Shown: positions 1 to 5,386 of the stretch, in pieces
Numbering within the stretch: position 1 is the first letter of the stretch
Layout: every line of letters starts with the position of its first letter
Source of the DNA: Frondihabitans sp.
GTDB lineage: Bacteria > Actinomycetota > Actinomycetes > Actinomycetales > Microbacteriaceae
Direction of reading: 5' to 3'
Length of the DNA stretch: 5,386 nucleotides
NCBI GenBank assembly: GCA_025464735.1
Contig: JAODMX010000341.1
Span: forward strand, 1-5,386
The notes under the pieces: model-generated
Told to the model about the DNA's origin: nothing
Databases searched by the model: none
What the model saw: the letters and a program-made list of their open reading frames with translations, nothing else
Position numbers and translations under genes: made by a program

Positions 1-168
1 GAGCTTCACGTCGGCGTCACACAGGAGCAGCGACTGCGCATAGGTGTTGATCGCGATGAACTCGAACCCGCTGAGACCGATCTCGATCATTCGGTTGACG
101 GCGTTGACGCCACCGCCGCCGACACCGACGACCTTGATCACGGCTAGGTAGTTATGGTTCGTTGTCAC
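1..168 (-). CDS. ftsZ: Cell division protein FtsZ, N-terminal 56 residues (partial, runs off left edge)
   Basis: FtsZ is the tubulin-like GTPase that polymerises into the cytoplasmic Z-ring and recruits the divisome. The 56 visible codons begin with GTG at 168 and read [20 protein letters not shown], followed by VNAVNRM. This contains the N-terminal Rossmann strand and the Gly-rich T1 loop (residues about 15-21) that contacts GTP. The T2-loop motif, normally INTDAQ, reads INTYAQ (residues 40-45), so the usual Asp is Tyr43. Compared with the actinobacterial consensus as I remember it, other positions also look unusual: Ser33 for Arg, Phe35 for Val, Ser46 for Ala, Leu49 for Met and Cys50 for Ser. 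The GTG start is supported by a GGAGG box six bases upstream and by alignment to the conserved family N-terminus. The gene follows ftsQ after a 168-base gap, as is usual in Actinobacteria. Identity as FtsZ is certain; whether this copy is fully functional cannot be judged because most of the gene is outside the window. Confidence 0.96.
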   Translation of the reverse strand, partial: MTTNHNYLAVIKVVGVGGGGVNAVNRMIEIGLSGFEFIAINTYAQSLLLCDADVKL

Positions 169-174
169 GTCCGG

Positions 175-179
175 CCTCC
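175..179 (-). promoter_or_regulatory. Ribosome binding site of ftsZ
   Basis: On the minus strand GGAGG lies six bases before the GTG at 168. It is the best-placed Shine-Dalgarno sequence near the start and fixes GTG as the ftsZ initiation codon. It contrasts with the weak sites before murG and murC, consistent with high independent translation of ftsZ. Confidence 0.85.
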
Positions 180-214
180 GCCTGCAGGTACTGTCTGTAA
201 ATCAAATTCGGTGG

Positions 215-243
215 TTAAGCCTAAACTTCTACTTGAGGCTTAA
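215..243 (-). repeat. Perfect 8-bp inverted repeat in the ftsZ leader
   Basis: TTAAGCCT at 215-222 and AGGCTTAA at 236-243 are exact reverse complements separated by 13 bases. Two further A-T pairs (224/234 and 225/233) can form inside the loop after one mismatch. The element ends 46 bases before the ftsZ start codon. It could be an RNA hairpin in the 5' untranslated leader or a DNA operator for a dimeric regulator; the sequence alone does not decide. A second pairing, AACTT (224-228) with AAGTT (243-247), overlaps the loop and outer arm and would compete with the main stem. No T-run follows, so it is not an intrinsic terminator. Confidence 0.7.
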
Positions 244-336
244 AGTTATGCTCAGTATGCATATCTTGCAGTCACAAGGTAGGTGCCGCATCTGGCCCCC
301 ACCCCGATGTCGACCGCGTGTCGCGAAAGAACGGTG

Positions 337-1368
337 TCACTTCGATCGGATGATGCCGTTGTCGGGCGCAGAAACGTCGTACTCGACCGATTGCGTCGGG
401 TTTCGAGCCGTATGGTCTTTGATCAGCCCGGCGAGGAGTTCGGCCTTCTGTGCCGACGAGTCGGAGCTCCCCCAGACGACCTCCTCGCCTGTCGAGAGAG
501 TGAGCGTCACGTCATCGCTCGTCGAAGCGGTGACTCCGGTGACCGTCTTGCGCAGCTGCGCGGGAAGCGACAGCAGCACCTCGGCGGTGGACCGATAGAC
601 ACTGCCGTCGACCGTCCCACCCTTGATGTCGACGAGGGGGTAGCCGCTCGGCCTGGCCGTCGACGTCTGGATGACGACGCCCGCCGGGTCGACCAGCTCG
701 TAGGTCTTGCCGACCTTCACCGAGGCGATCGGCTCACGTTCGGTGATCTTGATCACGAGCGTGTGCGGCGGCATCGTCTCGGTGACGTAGGACTCGATCA
801 GCGGGAAGTTCGAGAGGTCTTTCTTGACCGCGCCGAAGTCGACAAGCGCGAGAGGCTTGCCAATCTCACCGTCGAGTGACCTGAGCACCGCGGCGCGGTC
901 GACCCGAGACGTGCCCTCCACCGTGATCGTCTGGAGCGACAGGAGGGGCGAGAAGACGCTGATCGTGACGGATCCGACGAGGGCCACGACGATCGCGCCG
1001 GCCGTGATCCACGCGACACGGCGGTGTCGGGTGCGACGAGTGAAGCGGCGCACCTCGACGCGTTCGACGGCTCGCCGTGCTGCGGCCGCATGGTGAGCGA
1101 GTCGACGCGCAGCTCGGGCACGCGCTCGTGCTTCGCGAGCCGAGGTGTCTGGTGCGTCGATGACCGCAGGATCCGGATCGCCTGGTTCTGACGGACGCTC
1201 AGCCTCCCGAGGCGGTGCCGTGGTCGCTTGCGCCGCCGCGGGCGAGACGTCGGCCCCCCTCGTTTCTCGAGGCTTCTCCGGCGACGACGTAGGCGCCGGT
1301 GACTCCCGCTCGACGACGGGGGTGGACCGTCGCTCGGGCAGGCTGTCAAAGCCCTCGGGGCGTTTCAC
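337..1368 (-). CDS. ftsQ: Cell division protein FtsQ (DivIB family)
   Basis: FtsQ is a bitopic membrane protein that links the cytoplasmic ring to periplasm-side divisome partners such as FtsB and FtsL. From the GTG at 1368 it is 343 residues. Residues 1-70 are rich in Pro, Glu and Ser. About 75-116 is an Arg/Ala-rich stretch of helical character ([20 protein letters not shown]). One membrane segment follows at about 117-141 ([20 protein letters not shown]), preceded by a strongly basic flank that sets the N-in topology. Residues about 144-215 form the POTRA domain ([20 protein letters not shown] to [11 protein letters not shown]), and the rest is the FtsQ beta domain with LVDPAGVVI. The start is set by the GTGA overlap with the murC stop and a GAGGAG box 11 bases upstream. 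An ATG at 1431 would extend the protein by 21 residues inside murC and has no supporting conservation. Length and domain order match actinobacterial FtsQ. The stop is TGA at 337-339. Confidence 0.93.
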   Translation of the reverse strand: MKRPEGFDSLPERRSTPVVERESPAPTSSPEKPRETRGADVSPAAAQATTAPPREAERPSEPGDPDPAVIDAPDTSAREARARARAARRLAHHAAAARRAVERVEVRRFTRRTRHRRVAWITAGAIVVALVGSVTISVFSPLLSLQTITVEGTSRVDRAAVLRSLDGEIGKPLALVDFGAVKKDLSNFPLIESYVTETMPPHTLVIKITEREPIASVKVGKTYELVDPAGVVIQTSTARPSGYPLVDIKGGTVDGSVYRSTAEVLLSLPAQLRKTVTGVTASTSDDVTLTLSTGEEVVWGSSDSSAQKAELLAGLIKDHTARNPTQSVEYDVSAPDNGIIRSK

Positions 1369-2765
1369 GGGCGAGCAGTCTCCTCGAGACTCGTCAGGAG
1401 CTGGGGCACGATGCGGTAGACGTCGCCGCAACCGAGGGTGACGACGAAGTCGCCGTCGCGAGCGATCTCGGCGACGCGGTCGGCTGCGTCCTGCCAGTCG
1501 GGCACGTAGTCGACCCGCGAGGCGTCGTGGAAGCGCTCGGAGACGAGCGCGCCGGTGACGCCGGGGACAGGATCTTCGCGCGCCCCGTAGACGTCGAGGA
1601 CGACGGTGTGGTCGGCGAGGGACTCGTACGCCTCGGCGAACTCACCGGCCATCAGGCGGGTGCGACTGTAGAGGTGCGGCTGGTGCACCGCGATGATCCT
1701 GCCCTCGCCGACGACAGAACGTGCCATCTGGAGAGCGGCTCGGACCTCGGTCGGGTGGTGCGAGTAGTCGTCGTAGACACTGACCCCGCGGGCAATCCCG
1801 TGGAGTTCGAACCGCCTGACGGTACCTCCGAAGATCTCGAGGCCGGCGATGGCCTCTTCGGGCGTGAGCCCGACGCCGACGAGCACCGCATAGGCGCCCG
1901 CGGCGTTGATGGCATTGATCCTGCCGGGAATCGAGAGCTGCACCCGCCGCTCGACGCCGTCGTGGCGCAGCGTGAACGCGACGGGCCCTGAACTGGTGAT
2001 CCGGCTGATCTGAACGTCGGCGTCGTCCGCTTCGCCGAACGTGATGAGTTTGGAACGGTCGAGTGACTTCGCAACCTCGACGGCACCGGCGTCGTCGCTA
2101 GAGATGACGACGAACTCGCTCGCGGCGGCGGCAAAGCTGACGAAAGCTGCGTCAAAGGCCTCCCTGGACCCGTAGTGGTCAAGGTGGTCGGCGTCGACGT
2201 TCGTGATCAGAGCGATCGCCGTGTCGTAGAGGAGGAACGACCCGTCGGACTCGTCTGCCTCAATCACGAAGAGATCGTCGGCTCCACCCTTGGCACTGAC
2301 ACCGAGCGACTGGATGACTCCGCCGTTGACGAAGTTCGGATCGCGGCCCGCGTCGAGCAGGGCGGTGATGATCATGCCCGTCGAGGTCGTCTTGCCGTGC
2401 GCTCCCGCGACCGAGACAAGACGATGACCACCGATCAACCAGGCCAGAGCCTGCGAGCGGTGCAGCACGGGAAGACCCTCGGCGAGGGCGAACTGGTACT
2501 CGGGGTTGTCCTGCCACAGGGCACCCGTGACGACGAGCGTGTCGGCCGTGCCGACGTTCGATGCGTCGTGGCCGATCGCGATCTGGGCTCCCAGGTCGCG
2601 CAGGGCTGCAATGTTCGCGCTCTCTCGGACATCGGATCCTGTCACGGTATGCCCCGCGGCCAGGAAGACGCGGGCGATGCCGCTCATTCCGGATCCGCCG
2701 ATTCCGACGAAGTGGACGGCACCGAGCTCTTCGGGGATGGGGAGATCGAGGTCGGGTTTGATCAT
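1365..2765 (-). CDS. murC: UDP-N-acetylmuramate--L-alanine ligase MurC
   Basis: MurC is the cytoplasmic ATP-dependent ligase (EC 6.3.2.8) that joins L-Ala to UDP-MurNAc, the first step of stem peptide synthesis. The protein is 466 residues, normal for the family. The N-terminal UDP-binding domain has [11 protein letters not shown] at 21-31. The central ATPase domain has the P-loop [10 protein letters not shown] at 120-129 (Lys125), EADESDGSF at 169-177 (Glu169) and [11 protein letters not shown] at 189-199 (His194). The N-x-x-N pair is Asn284/Asn287, then Arg317/318 ([11 protein letters not shown]) and DDYSHHPTE from 332 open the C-terminal domain. [10 protein letters not shown] at 361-370 and [10 protein letters not shown] near the end are typical of MurC. 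All seven residue positions known as invariant in Mur ligases appear present; the non-invariant His just before the first Asn is Ile283. The ATG at 2765 overlaps the murG stop as ATGA, with only a weak GAGAAA upstream, which suggests translational coupling. The open frame continues upstream to 3215 inside murG but that part is not MurC. Confidence 0.97.
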   Translation of the reverse strand: MIKPDLDLPIPEELGAVHFVGIGGSGMSGIARVFLAAGHTVTGSDVRESANIAALRDLGAQIAIGHDASNVGTADTLVVTGALWQDNPEYQFALAEGLPVLHRSQALAWLIGGHRLVSVAGAHGKTTSTGMIITALLDAGRDPNFVNGGVIQSLGVSAKGGADDLFVIEADESDGSFLLYDTAIALITNVDADHLDHYGSREAFDAAFVSFAAAASEFVVISSDDAGAVEVAKSLDRSKLITFGEADDADVQISRITSSGPVAFTLRHDGVERRVQLSIPGRINAINAAGAYAVLVGVGLTPEEAIAGLEIFGGTVRRFELHGIARGVSVYDDYSHHPTEVRAALQMARSVVGEGRIIAVHQPHLYSRTRLMAGEFAEAYESLADHTVVLDVYGAREDPVPGVTGALVSERFHDASRVDYVPDWQDAADRVAEIARDGDFVVTLGCGDVYRIVPQLLTSLEETARP

Positions 2766-3865
2766 GGTTTCTCGCTGACGCTGACGGGGTGAGAGGAAGC
2801 CGAGGCTTCGAGGACGAGGTCGACCATGCGGTCCGCGCCGTCGCGGACTCCGACCGAGGCAGCCCGCGCCGCCATGTCGGCGATGTGGGCACGGTCGAGC
2901 AGGATCGGCACGAGCTTGGAGCGGACCCAGGCCGGGGTGAATTGTTCGTCGGCGATGATCACGGCTCCCCCTGCCGCAACGACGTCCGCCGCGTTGAAGC
3001 GCTGCTCGCCGTTGCCCACGGGGTAGGGCACGAGAACTGCGGGAAGCCCCAGGGCCGTCAGCTCGCTCACCGTCGCCGCACCCGACCGCGAGACGACGAA
3101 GTCGGCGGCAGCAAGGGCGAGATCCATTCGATCGCAGTACTTGAGAAGGTGGTAACCACCGAGAGTCGTCGAGGTCAGCTCGGATTTCTCGCCGGTGATG
3201 TGCAGAATCTGCCACCCGGCTCCGATGATCACCTCGGCCGATCGCGAGATCGTATCGTTGAGGCGGCGCGCGCCGGTGGAGCCACCGGTGACGAGCACGG
3301 TCGGCCTGGCGGGGTCGAGCCCGAAGAATTGCAGGGCCTCGGAGTGCGAGGCGTGGCGGTCGAGGTTCTCGATCTCGTCGCGGAGAGGCATACCGACCTG
3401 GCGCGAGTGCCGAAGCTTCGTCGAAGCGAAGACCACACCGACATGCTTGGTCACCCAGGCGCCGAGAACATTGGCGATGCCCGGCTTGGCGTTTGCCTCG
3501 TGGACGACGATCGGCACCTTGGAGCGCCAGGCGGCGAGATACGCGGGCGCTGCCGCATAGCCCCCGAAGCCGACGACCACGTCGACCCGATGCGTCGCGA
3601 GCAGCGCGCGCACACCGGATACGGACGAGACGATGCGCTTCGGGAAGCGCAGGGCAGCCGCGTTGAGGCGACGAGGGAAGGGCAGGCGCGGAACGGTCAG
3701 CAGCTGGTAGCCCCGGGCGGGGACGAGCCGTGCCTCCAGCCCTTCGGCCGTTCCGAGCACGAGGATGGTCGCGCCTGGGTCGCGGCGTCGCAGACGGTCG
3801 GCCGTCGCGAGGAGGGGATTCACATGCCCGGCGGTGCCTCCGCCGGCGAGAAGGTACGTCGTCAC
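2762..3865 (-). CDS. murG: UDP-GlcNAc:lipid I GlcNAc transferase MurG
   Basis: MurG (EC 2.4.1.227) is a GT-B fold, membrane-associated enzyme on the inner face of the membrane. It moves GlcNAc from UDP-GlcNAc to lipid I, forming lipid II for FtsW. The 367-residue protein shows the family signatures in order: [10 protein letters not shown] (8-17, first G-loop), GFGGYAAAP (99-107), [11 protein letters not shown] (122-132; often HEQN, here with Ala for Gln), [12 protein letters not shown] (192-203, second G-loop), [11 protein letters not shown] (259-269) and [13 protein letters not shown] (280-292), the donor-sugar site in its actinobacterial form. Start is GTG at 3865, giving [14 protein letters not shown], which places the first G-loop at the usual distance. 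It overlaps the ftsW stop as GTGA. Only a poor AGGTAGGG-like site lies about 8 bases upstream, so coupling to ftsW translation is likely. The stop TGA overlaps the murC start. The C-terminal tail after about 353 is short, Ser-rich and probably disordered. Confidence 0.97.
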   Translation of the reverse strand: MTTYLLAGGGTAGHVNPLLATADRLRRRDPGATILVLGTAEGLEARLVPARGYQLLTVPRLPFPRRLNAAALRFPKRIVSSVSGVRALLATHRVDVVVGFGGYAAAPAYLAAWRSKVPIVVHEANAKPGIANVLGAWVTKHVGVVFASTKLRHSRQVGMPLRDEIENLDRHASHSEALQFFGLDPARPTVLVTGGSTGARRLNDTISRSAEVIIGAGWQILHITGEKSELTSTTLGGYHLLKYCDRMDLALAAADFVVSRSGAATVSELTALGLPAVLVPYPVGNGEQRFNAADVVAAGGAVIIADEQFTPAWVRSKLVPILLDRAHIADMAARAASVGVRDGADRMVDLVLEASASSHPVSVSEKP

Positions 3866-5130
3866 CGGAGAGACCCTACCTGCTCGGAAGGGACGACTGC
3901 TGAGATCTCACGACGGGCCTCGTCGCGAACGAACGACAGCACGACGCCGATCCCGATCAGCGTGAATATCAGGGAGGAACCACCCGCGGATATCAGAGGT
4001 AACGGAACACCGAGGACCGGCAGGAGGCCGAGGACGACGGCGATGTTGACGAGAGCCTGACCCACGAGCCAGCTCATGATTCCGCCCGTCACGATGCGGA
4101 CGAAGGCGTCGTCGGAGCGGCGGATGACCTTGATGAAGGACACAGCGAGGACGATGAAGAGTCCGAGGACGACGCAGGCCCCGATGAGCCCGAGCTCTTC
4201 GCCGATGATCGCGAAGATGAAGTCGTTGTCGGCCTCGGGGAGCCACGACCACTTGGCCTTCGAGTTGCCGAGCCCAACGCCGAGGACTCCCCCGGAGGCC
4301 AGCGCCCAAAGGCCGTGCGTTGTCTGCCAGCAGGTCGACTGGTAGGACTCCGCCGTGTTGCACCCGGAAAGCCAGGCCGAAATGCGGGTCGTGCGCGAGC
4401 TTGCGCCGGAGGTGATGATCGGCAGAGCGACCCCCAGAAGCAGCAGCGGAATGATGAAGAACTTGAGCCGCACCCCGCTGAGGAAGACGGACACCCCGAC
4501 GAGCATCAGCAGGATCAGGGTCGTTCCCAGGTCGCCCCCTCGCAGCACCAGGGCGATGGCGATCAAAACGACGGGAACGAGCGGGACGGCCAGCTGCCGC
4601 CAGTCGGTGAGACGATCGCCCTTCTTGACCAGGATCATGCCGATCCAGATGGCGAGGCTGAGCTTCAGGAACTCGGACGGCTGCGCGCTGAAGGACCCGA
4701 CGTGGATCCAGTTGCGGTTGCCGTTCACCGTGACCCCGAGCGGTGTGAACACGAGCAGCTGGAGCAGGATCGACACCATCAGCAGGTGCCAGGAGTATTT
4801 CTTCCAGCCCCAGACCGGGACCCTCGTGGCGATGAGCATGAGCGGGATACCGACGGCGGCGAAGATCCCCTGCCGGAGGAAGGCACCGAAGAAGTCGTGC
4901 GTGGCGACGAACTGCTCAACGCTCGACGACGACAGGACCATCACCAGACCGAACACCGTCAGGAACAGTGCCGTACCCAGGATCACGAAGAAGGTGGCGT
5001 TCTCCGCCGCGAAGAGGCGTCTCACGGCGACCACGGCGGCCCCCGAGGAGTTGCCGTCGGTCTCGCGCCCGCTGATCCTTCTGGCGCTAGCCTGCAGGCG
5101 TCGCGGGAGGCGCGATGGTGTGTCGGCCAT
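3862..5130 (-). CDS. ftsW: Septal peptidoglycan glycosyltransferase FtsW (SEDS family)
   Basis: FtsW is the SEDS-family polytopic membrane enzyme that polymerises lipid II at the septum together with its class B PBP. From ATG at 5130 it is 422 residues: a basic cytoplasmic tail of about 45, then about ten hydrophobic segments (roughly 45-68, 88-107, 112-131, 154-168, 180-197, 204-220, 224-242, 307-335, 346-370, 386-404). SEDS signatures are SAQPSEFLK (148-156), GGDLGTT (198-204), [12 protein letters not shown] in the large outer loop, [18 protein letters not shown] (297-314) and PLISAGGSS (378-386). Asp303 in NDFIF aligns with the catalytic Asp of RodA-type SEDS proteins. The ATG is chosen over a GTG nine bases upstream (5139) because GGAGGTGA, a perfect anti-SD match, sits at ideal distance from the ATG and contains that GTG. 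The gene overlaps murD by 44 bases and murG by 4. FtsW rather than RodA is inferred from its place between murD and murG. Confidence 0.95.
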   Translation of the reverse strand: MADTPSRLPRRLQASARRISGRETDGNSSGAAVVAVRRLFAAENATFFVILGTALFLTVFGLVMVLSSSSVEQFVATHDFFGAFLRQGIFAAVGIPLMLIATRVPVWGWKKYSWHLLMVSILLQLLVFTPLGVTVNGNRNWIHVGSFSAQPSEFLKLSLAIWIGMILVKKGDRLTDWRQLAVPLVPVVLIAIALVLRGGDLGTTLILLMLVGVSVFLSGVRLKFFIIPLLLLGVALPIITSGASSRTTRISAWLSGCNTAESYQSTCWQTTHGLWALASGGVLGVGLGNSKAKWSWLPEADNDFIFAIIGEELGLIGACVVLGLFIVLAVSFIKVIRRSDDAFVRIVTGGIMSWLVGQALVNIAVVLGLLPVLGVPLPLISAGGSSLIFTLIGIGVVLSFVRDEARREISAVVPSEQVGSLR

Positions 5131-5386
5131 CGGCGTCACCTCCCAGGTGGTCGTGGACTGCCCGGGCGAATGCGTCGCCTCGGGCGCCGTAGTCGGCGAA
5201 CTGATCGAACGATGCCGCGGCCGGAGCGAGCAGGACGGTGTCTCCTGACCCGGCGACCTCAGCTGCGTACGTCACAGCCTGCGACATCACGTGTTCAGTC
5301 TCGGGCTCGTCGACCTCGAAGACGGGTATGCCGGGCGCGTGTCGCCGGAAGGCTTCCCTGAGGATCTCCCGATCACGGCCGATCAG
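5087..5386 (-). CDS. murD: UDP-MurNAc-L-Ala--D-Glu ligase MurD, C-terminal 99 residues (partial, runs off right edge)
   Basis: MurD (EC 6.3.2.9) is the cytoplasmic ligase adding D-glutamate to UDP-MurNAc-L-Ala, directly after the MurC step. Only the end of the C-terminal domain is visible. It starts at LIGRDREILREAFRRHAPG and continues to the diagnostic GDTVLLAPAAASFDQFADYG, followed by RGDAFARAV, which matches the MurD form of this Mur ligase C-terminal motif (usually LxAPACASxDQFxxYxxRG, here with Ala for Cys). The frame is open to the window edge and stops at TAG (5087-5089). The last 14 codons overlap the start of ftsW, and the tail after HLGG is Pro/Ala-rich and probably unstructured. 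Its position just before ftsW is the standard dcw order and supports MurD over other Mur ligases. The ATG at 5290 is an internal Met, not the start. Confidence 0.94.
   Translation of the reverse strand: MIGRDREILREAFRRHAPGIPVFEVDEPETEHVMSQAVTYAAEVAGSGDTVLLAPAAASFDQFADYGARGDAFARAVHDHLGGDADGRHTIAPPATPAG
5136..5143 (-). promoter_or_regulatory. Ribosome binding site deciding the ftsW start
   Basis: On the minus strand GGAGGTGA is an eight-base perfect match to the 16S rRNA anti-Shine-Dalgarno sequence. The GGAGG core ends eight bases before ATG at 5130. The alternative GTG start (first base 5139) lies inside this site and could not use it. The site is within the murD reading frame. Confidence 0.85.

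Larger units (their letters stand above)
169..336 (-). promoter_or_regulatory. ftsQ-ftsZ intergenic region, probable ftsZ promoter and leader
   Basis: This 168-base gap is the only non-coding stretch in the window. The part from about 190 to 280 is markedly AT-rich against a GC-rich background, as expected for promoter and leader DNA. Reading toward ftsZ it holds a TTGTGA hexamer (273-278), a TATGCATA palindrome (256-263), TAnnnT-like -10 candidates around 245-262 and then an inverted repeat (215-243). I could not find a -35/-10 pair with good spacing, so no exact promoter is called. No hairpin followed by a T-run lies after the ftsQ stop, so read-through from the upstream genes into ftsZ is also likely. 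That ftsZ has its own promoter is inference from the gap, base composition and what is known of other actinobacterial ftsZ genes. Confidence 0.55.

Noticed and set aside
315..325. CGCG-TGT-CGCG inverted repeat just after the ftsQ stop, considered as a terminator
   Set aside because: Only a 4-bp stem with a 3-base loop and no T-run following in the direction of transcription; short CG palindromes are common by chance here.
283..879. Plus-strand open frames starting at 233 and 283 in the ftsQ-ftsZ gap
   Set aside because: They run mostly antisense through ftsQ, lack convincing motifs, and the start region is better explained as the ftsZ leader.
1369..1431. Upstream ATG start for ftsQ at 1431
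   Set aside because: The extra 21 residues overlap the conserved MurC C-terminus; the GTG at 1368 with a stop/start overlap and GAGGAG upstream fits the operon pattern better.
2769..2780. Tandem GTCAGC repeat at the 3' end of murG
   Set aside because: Two copies of six bases encoding Val-Ser-Val-Ser; too short to count as a repeat element.
2766..3215. 150-codon N-terminal extension of the murC frame
   Set aside because: It lies wholly within murG in another frame and is Arg-rich noise; the MurC family N-terminus fits ATG at 2765.
2789..4060. Plus-strand open frame of 423 codons opposite murG
   Set aside because: Antisense shadow of murG with Arg/Gly/Asp-rich composition and no recognisable motif; long antisense frames are expected at this GC content.
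4315..5361. Long plus-strand open frame of 348 codons opposite ftsW and murD
   Set aside because: It is antisense to clear SEDS and MurD motifs, and its translation is low-complexity and rich in Arg, Gln, Glu and Asp, typical of the reverse strand of high-GC genes. No domain is recognisable.

Overview
The window is the distal part of a division and cell wall (dcw) gene cluster. It has high GC content and every gene lies on the minus strand. Read in the direction of transcription (right to left), the order is murD (3' end only), ftsW, murG, murC, ftsQ, ftsZ (5' end only). This order, the GTG starts, the PLISAGGSS form of the FtsW motif, the GNGEQ form of the MurG motif and an FtsZ N-terminus beginning (M/V)[14 protein letters not shown] all point to an actinobacterium. 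Microbacteriaceae (Leifsonia, Clavibacter and relatives) is my best guess, from memory of family sequences rather than a search.

Layout: 5386-5087 murD C-terminus (runs off the right edge); 5130-3862 ftsW; 3865-2762 murG; 2765-1365 murC; 1368-337 ftsQ; 336-169 a 168-base gap that is clearly AT-richer than its surroundings and carries a perfect 8-bp inverted repeat; 168-1 ftsZ N-terminus (runs off the left edge). murD and ftsW overlap by 44 bases. The next three junctions are stop/start overlaps of four bases (GTGA, ATGA, GTGA), so murD to ftsQ reads as one translationally coupled transcript. ftsZ is the only gene with real space before it and has its own strong ribosome binding site, so separate control of ftsZ is likely.

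Working together: MurC and MurD add the first two amino acids (L-Ala, D-Glu) to UDP-MurNAc in the cytoplasm. MurG adds GlcNAc to lipid I to make lipid II. FtsW polymerises lipid II at the septum with its partner PBP. FtsQ is a bitopic divisome scaffold, and FtsZ forms the ring that positions the machinery.

I see no mobile element, RNA gene, CRISPR array or new system; this is a core chromosomal region. The two points most worth a second look are the substitutions in the otherwise near-invariant FtsZ N-terminus (notably Asp to Tyr in the NTDAQ motif) and the inverted repeat in the ftsZ leader.
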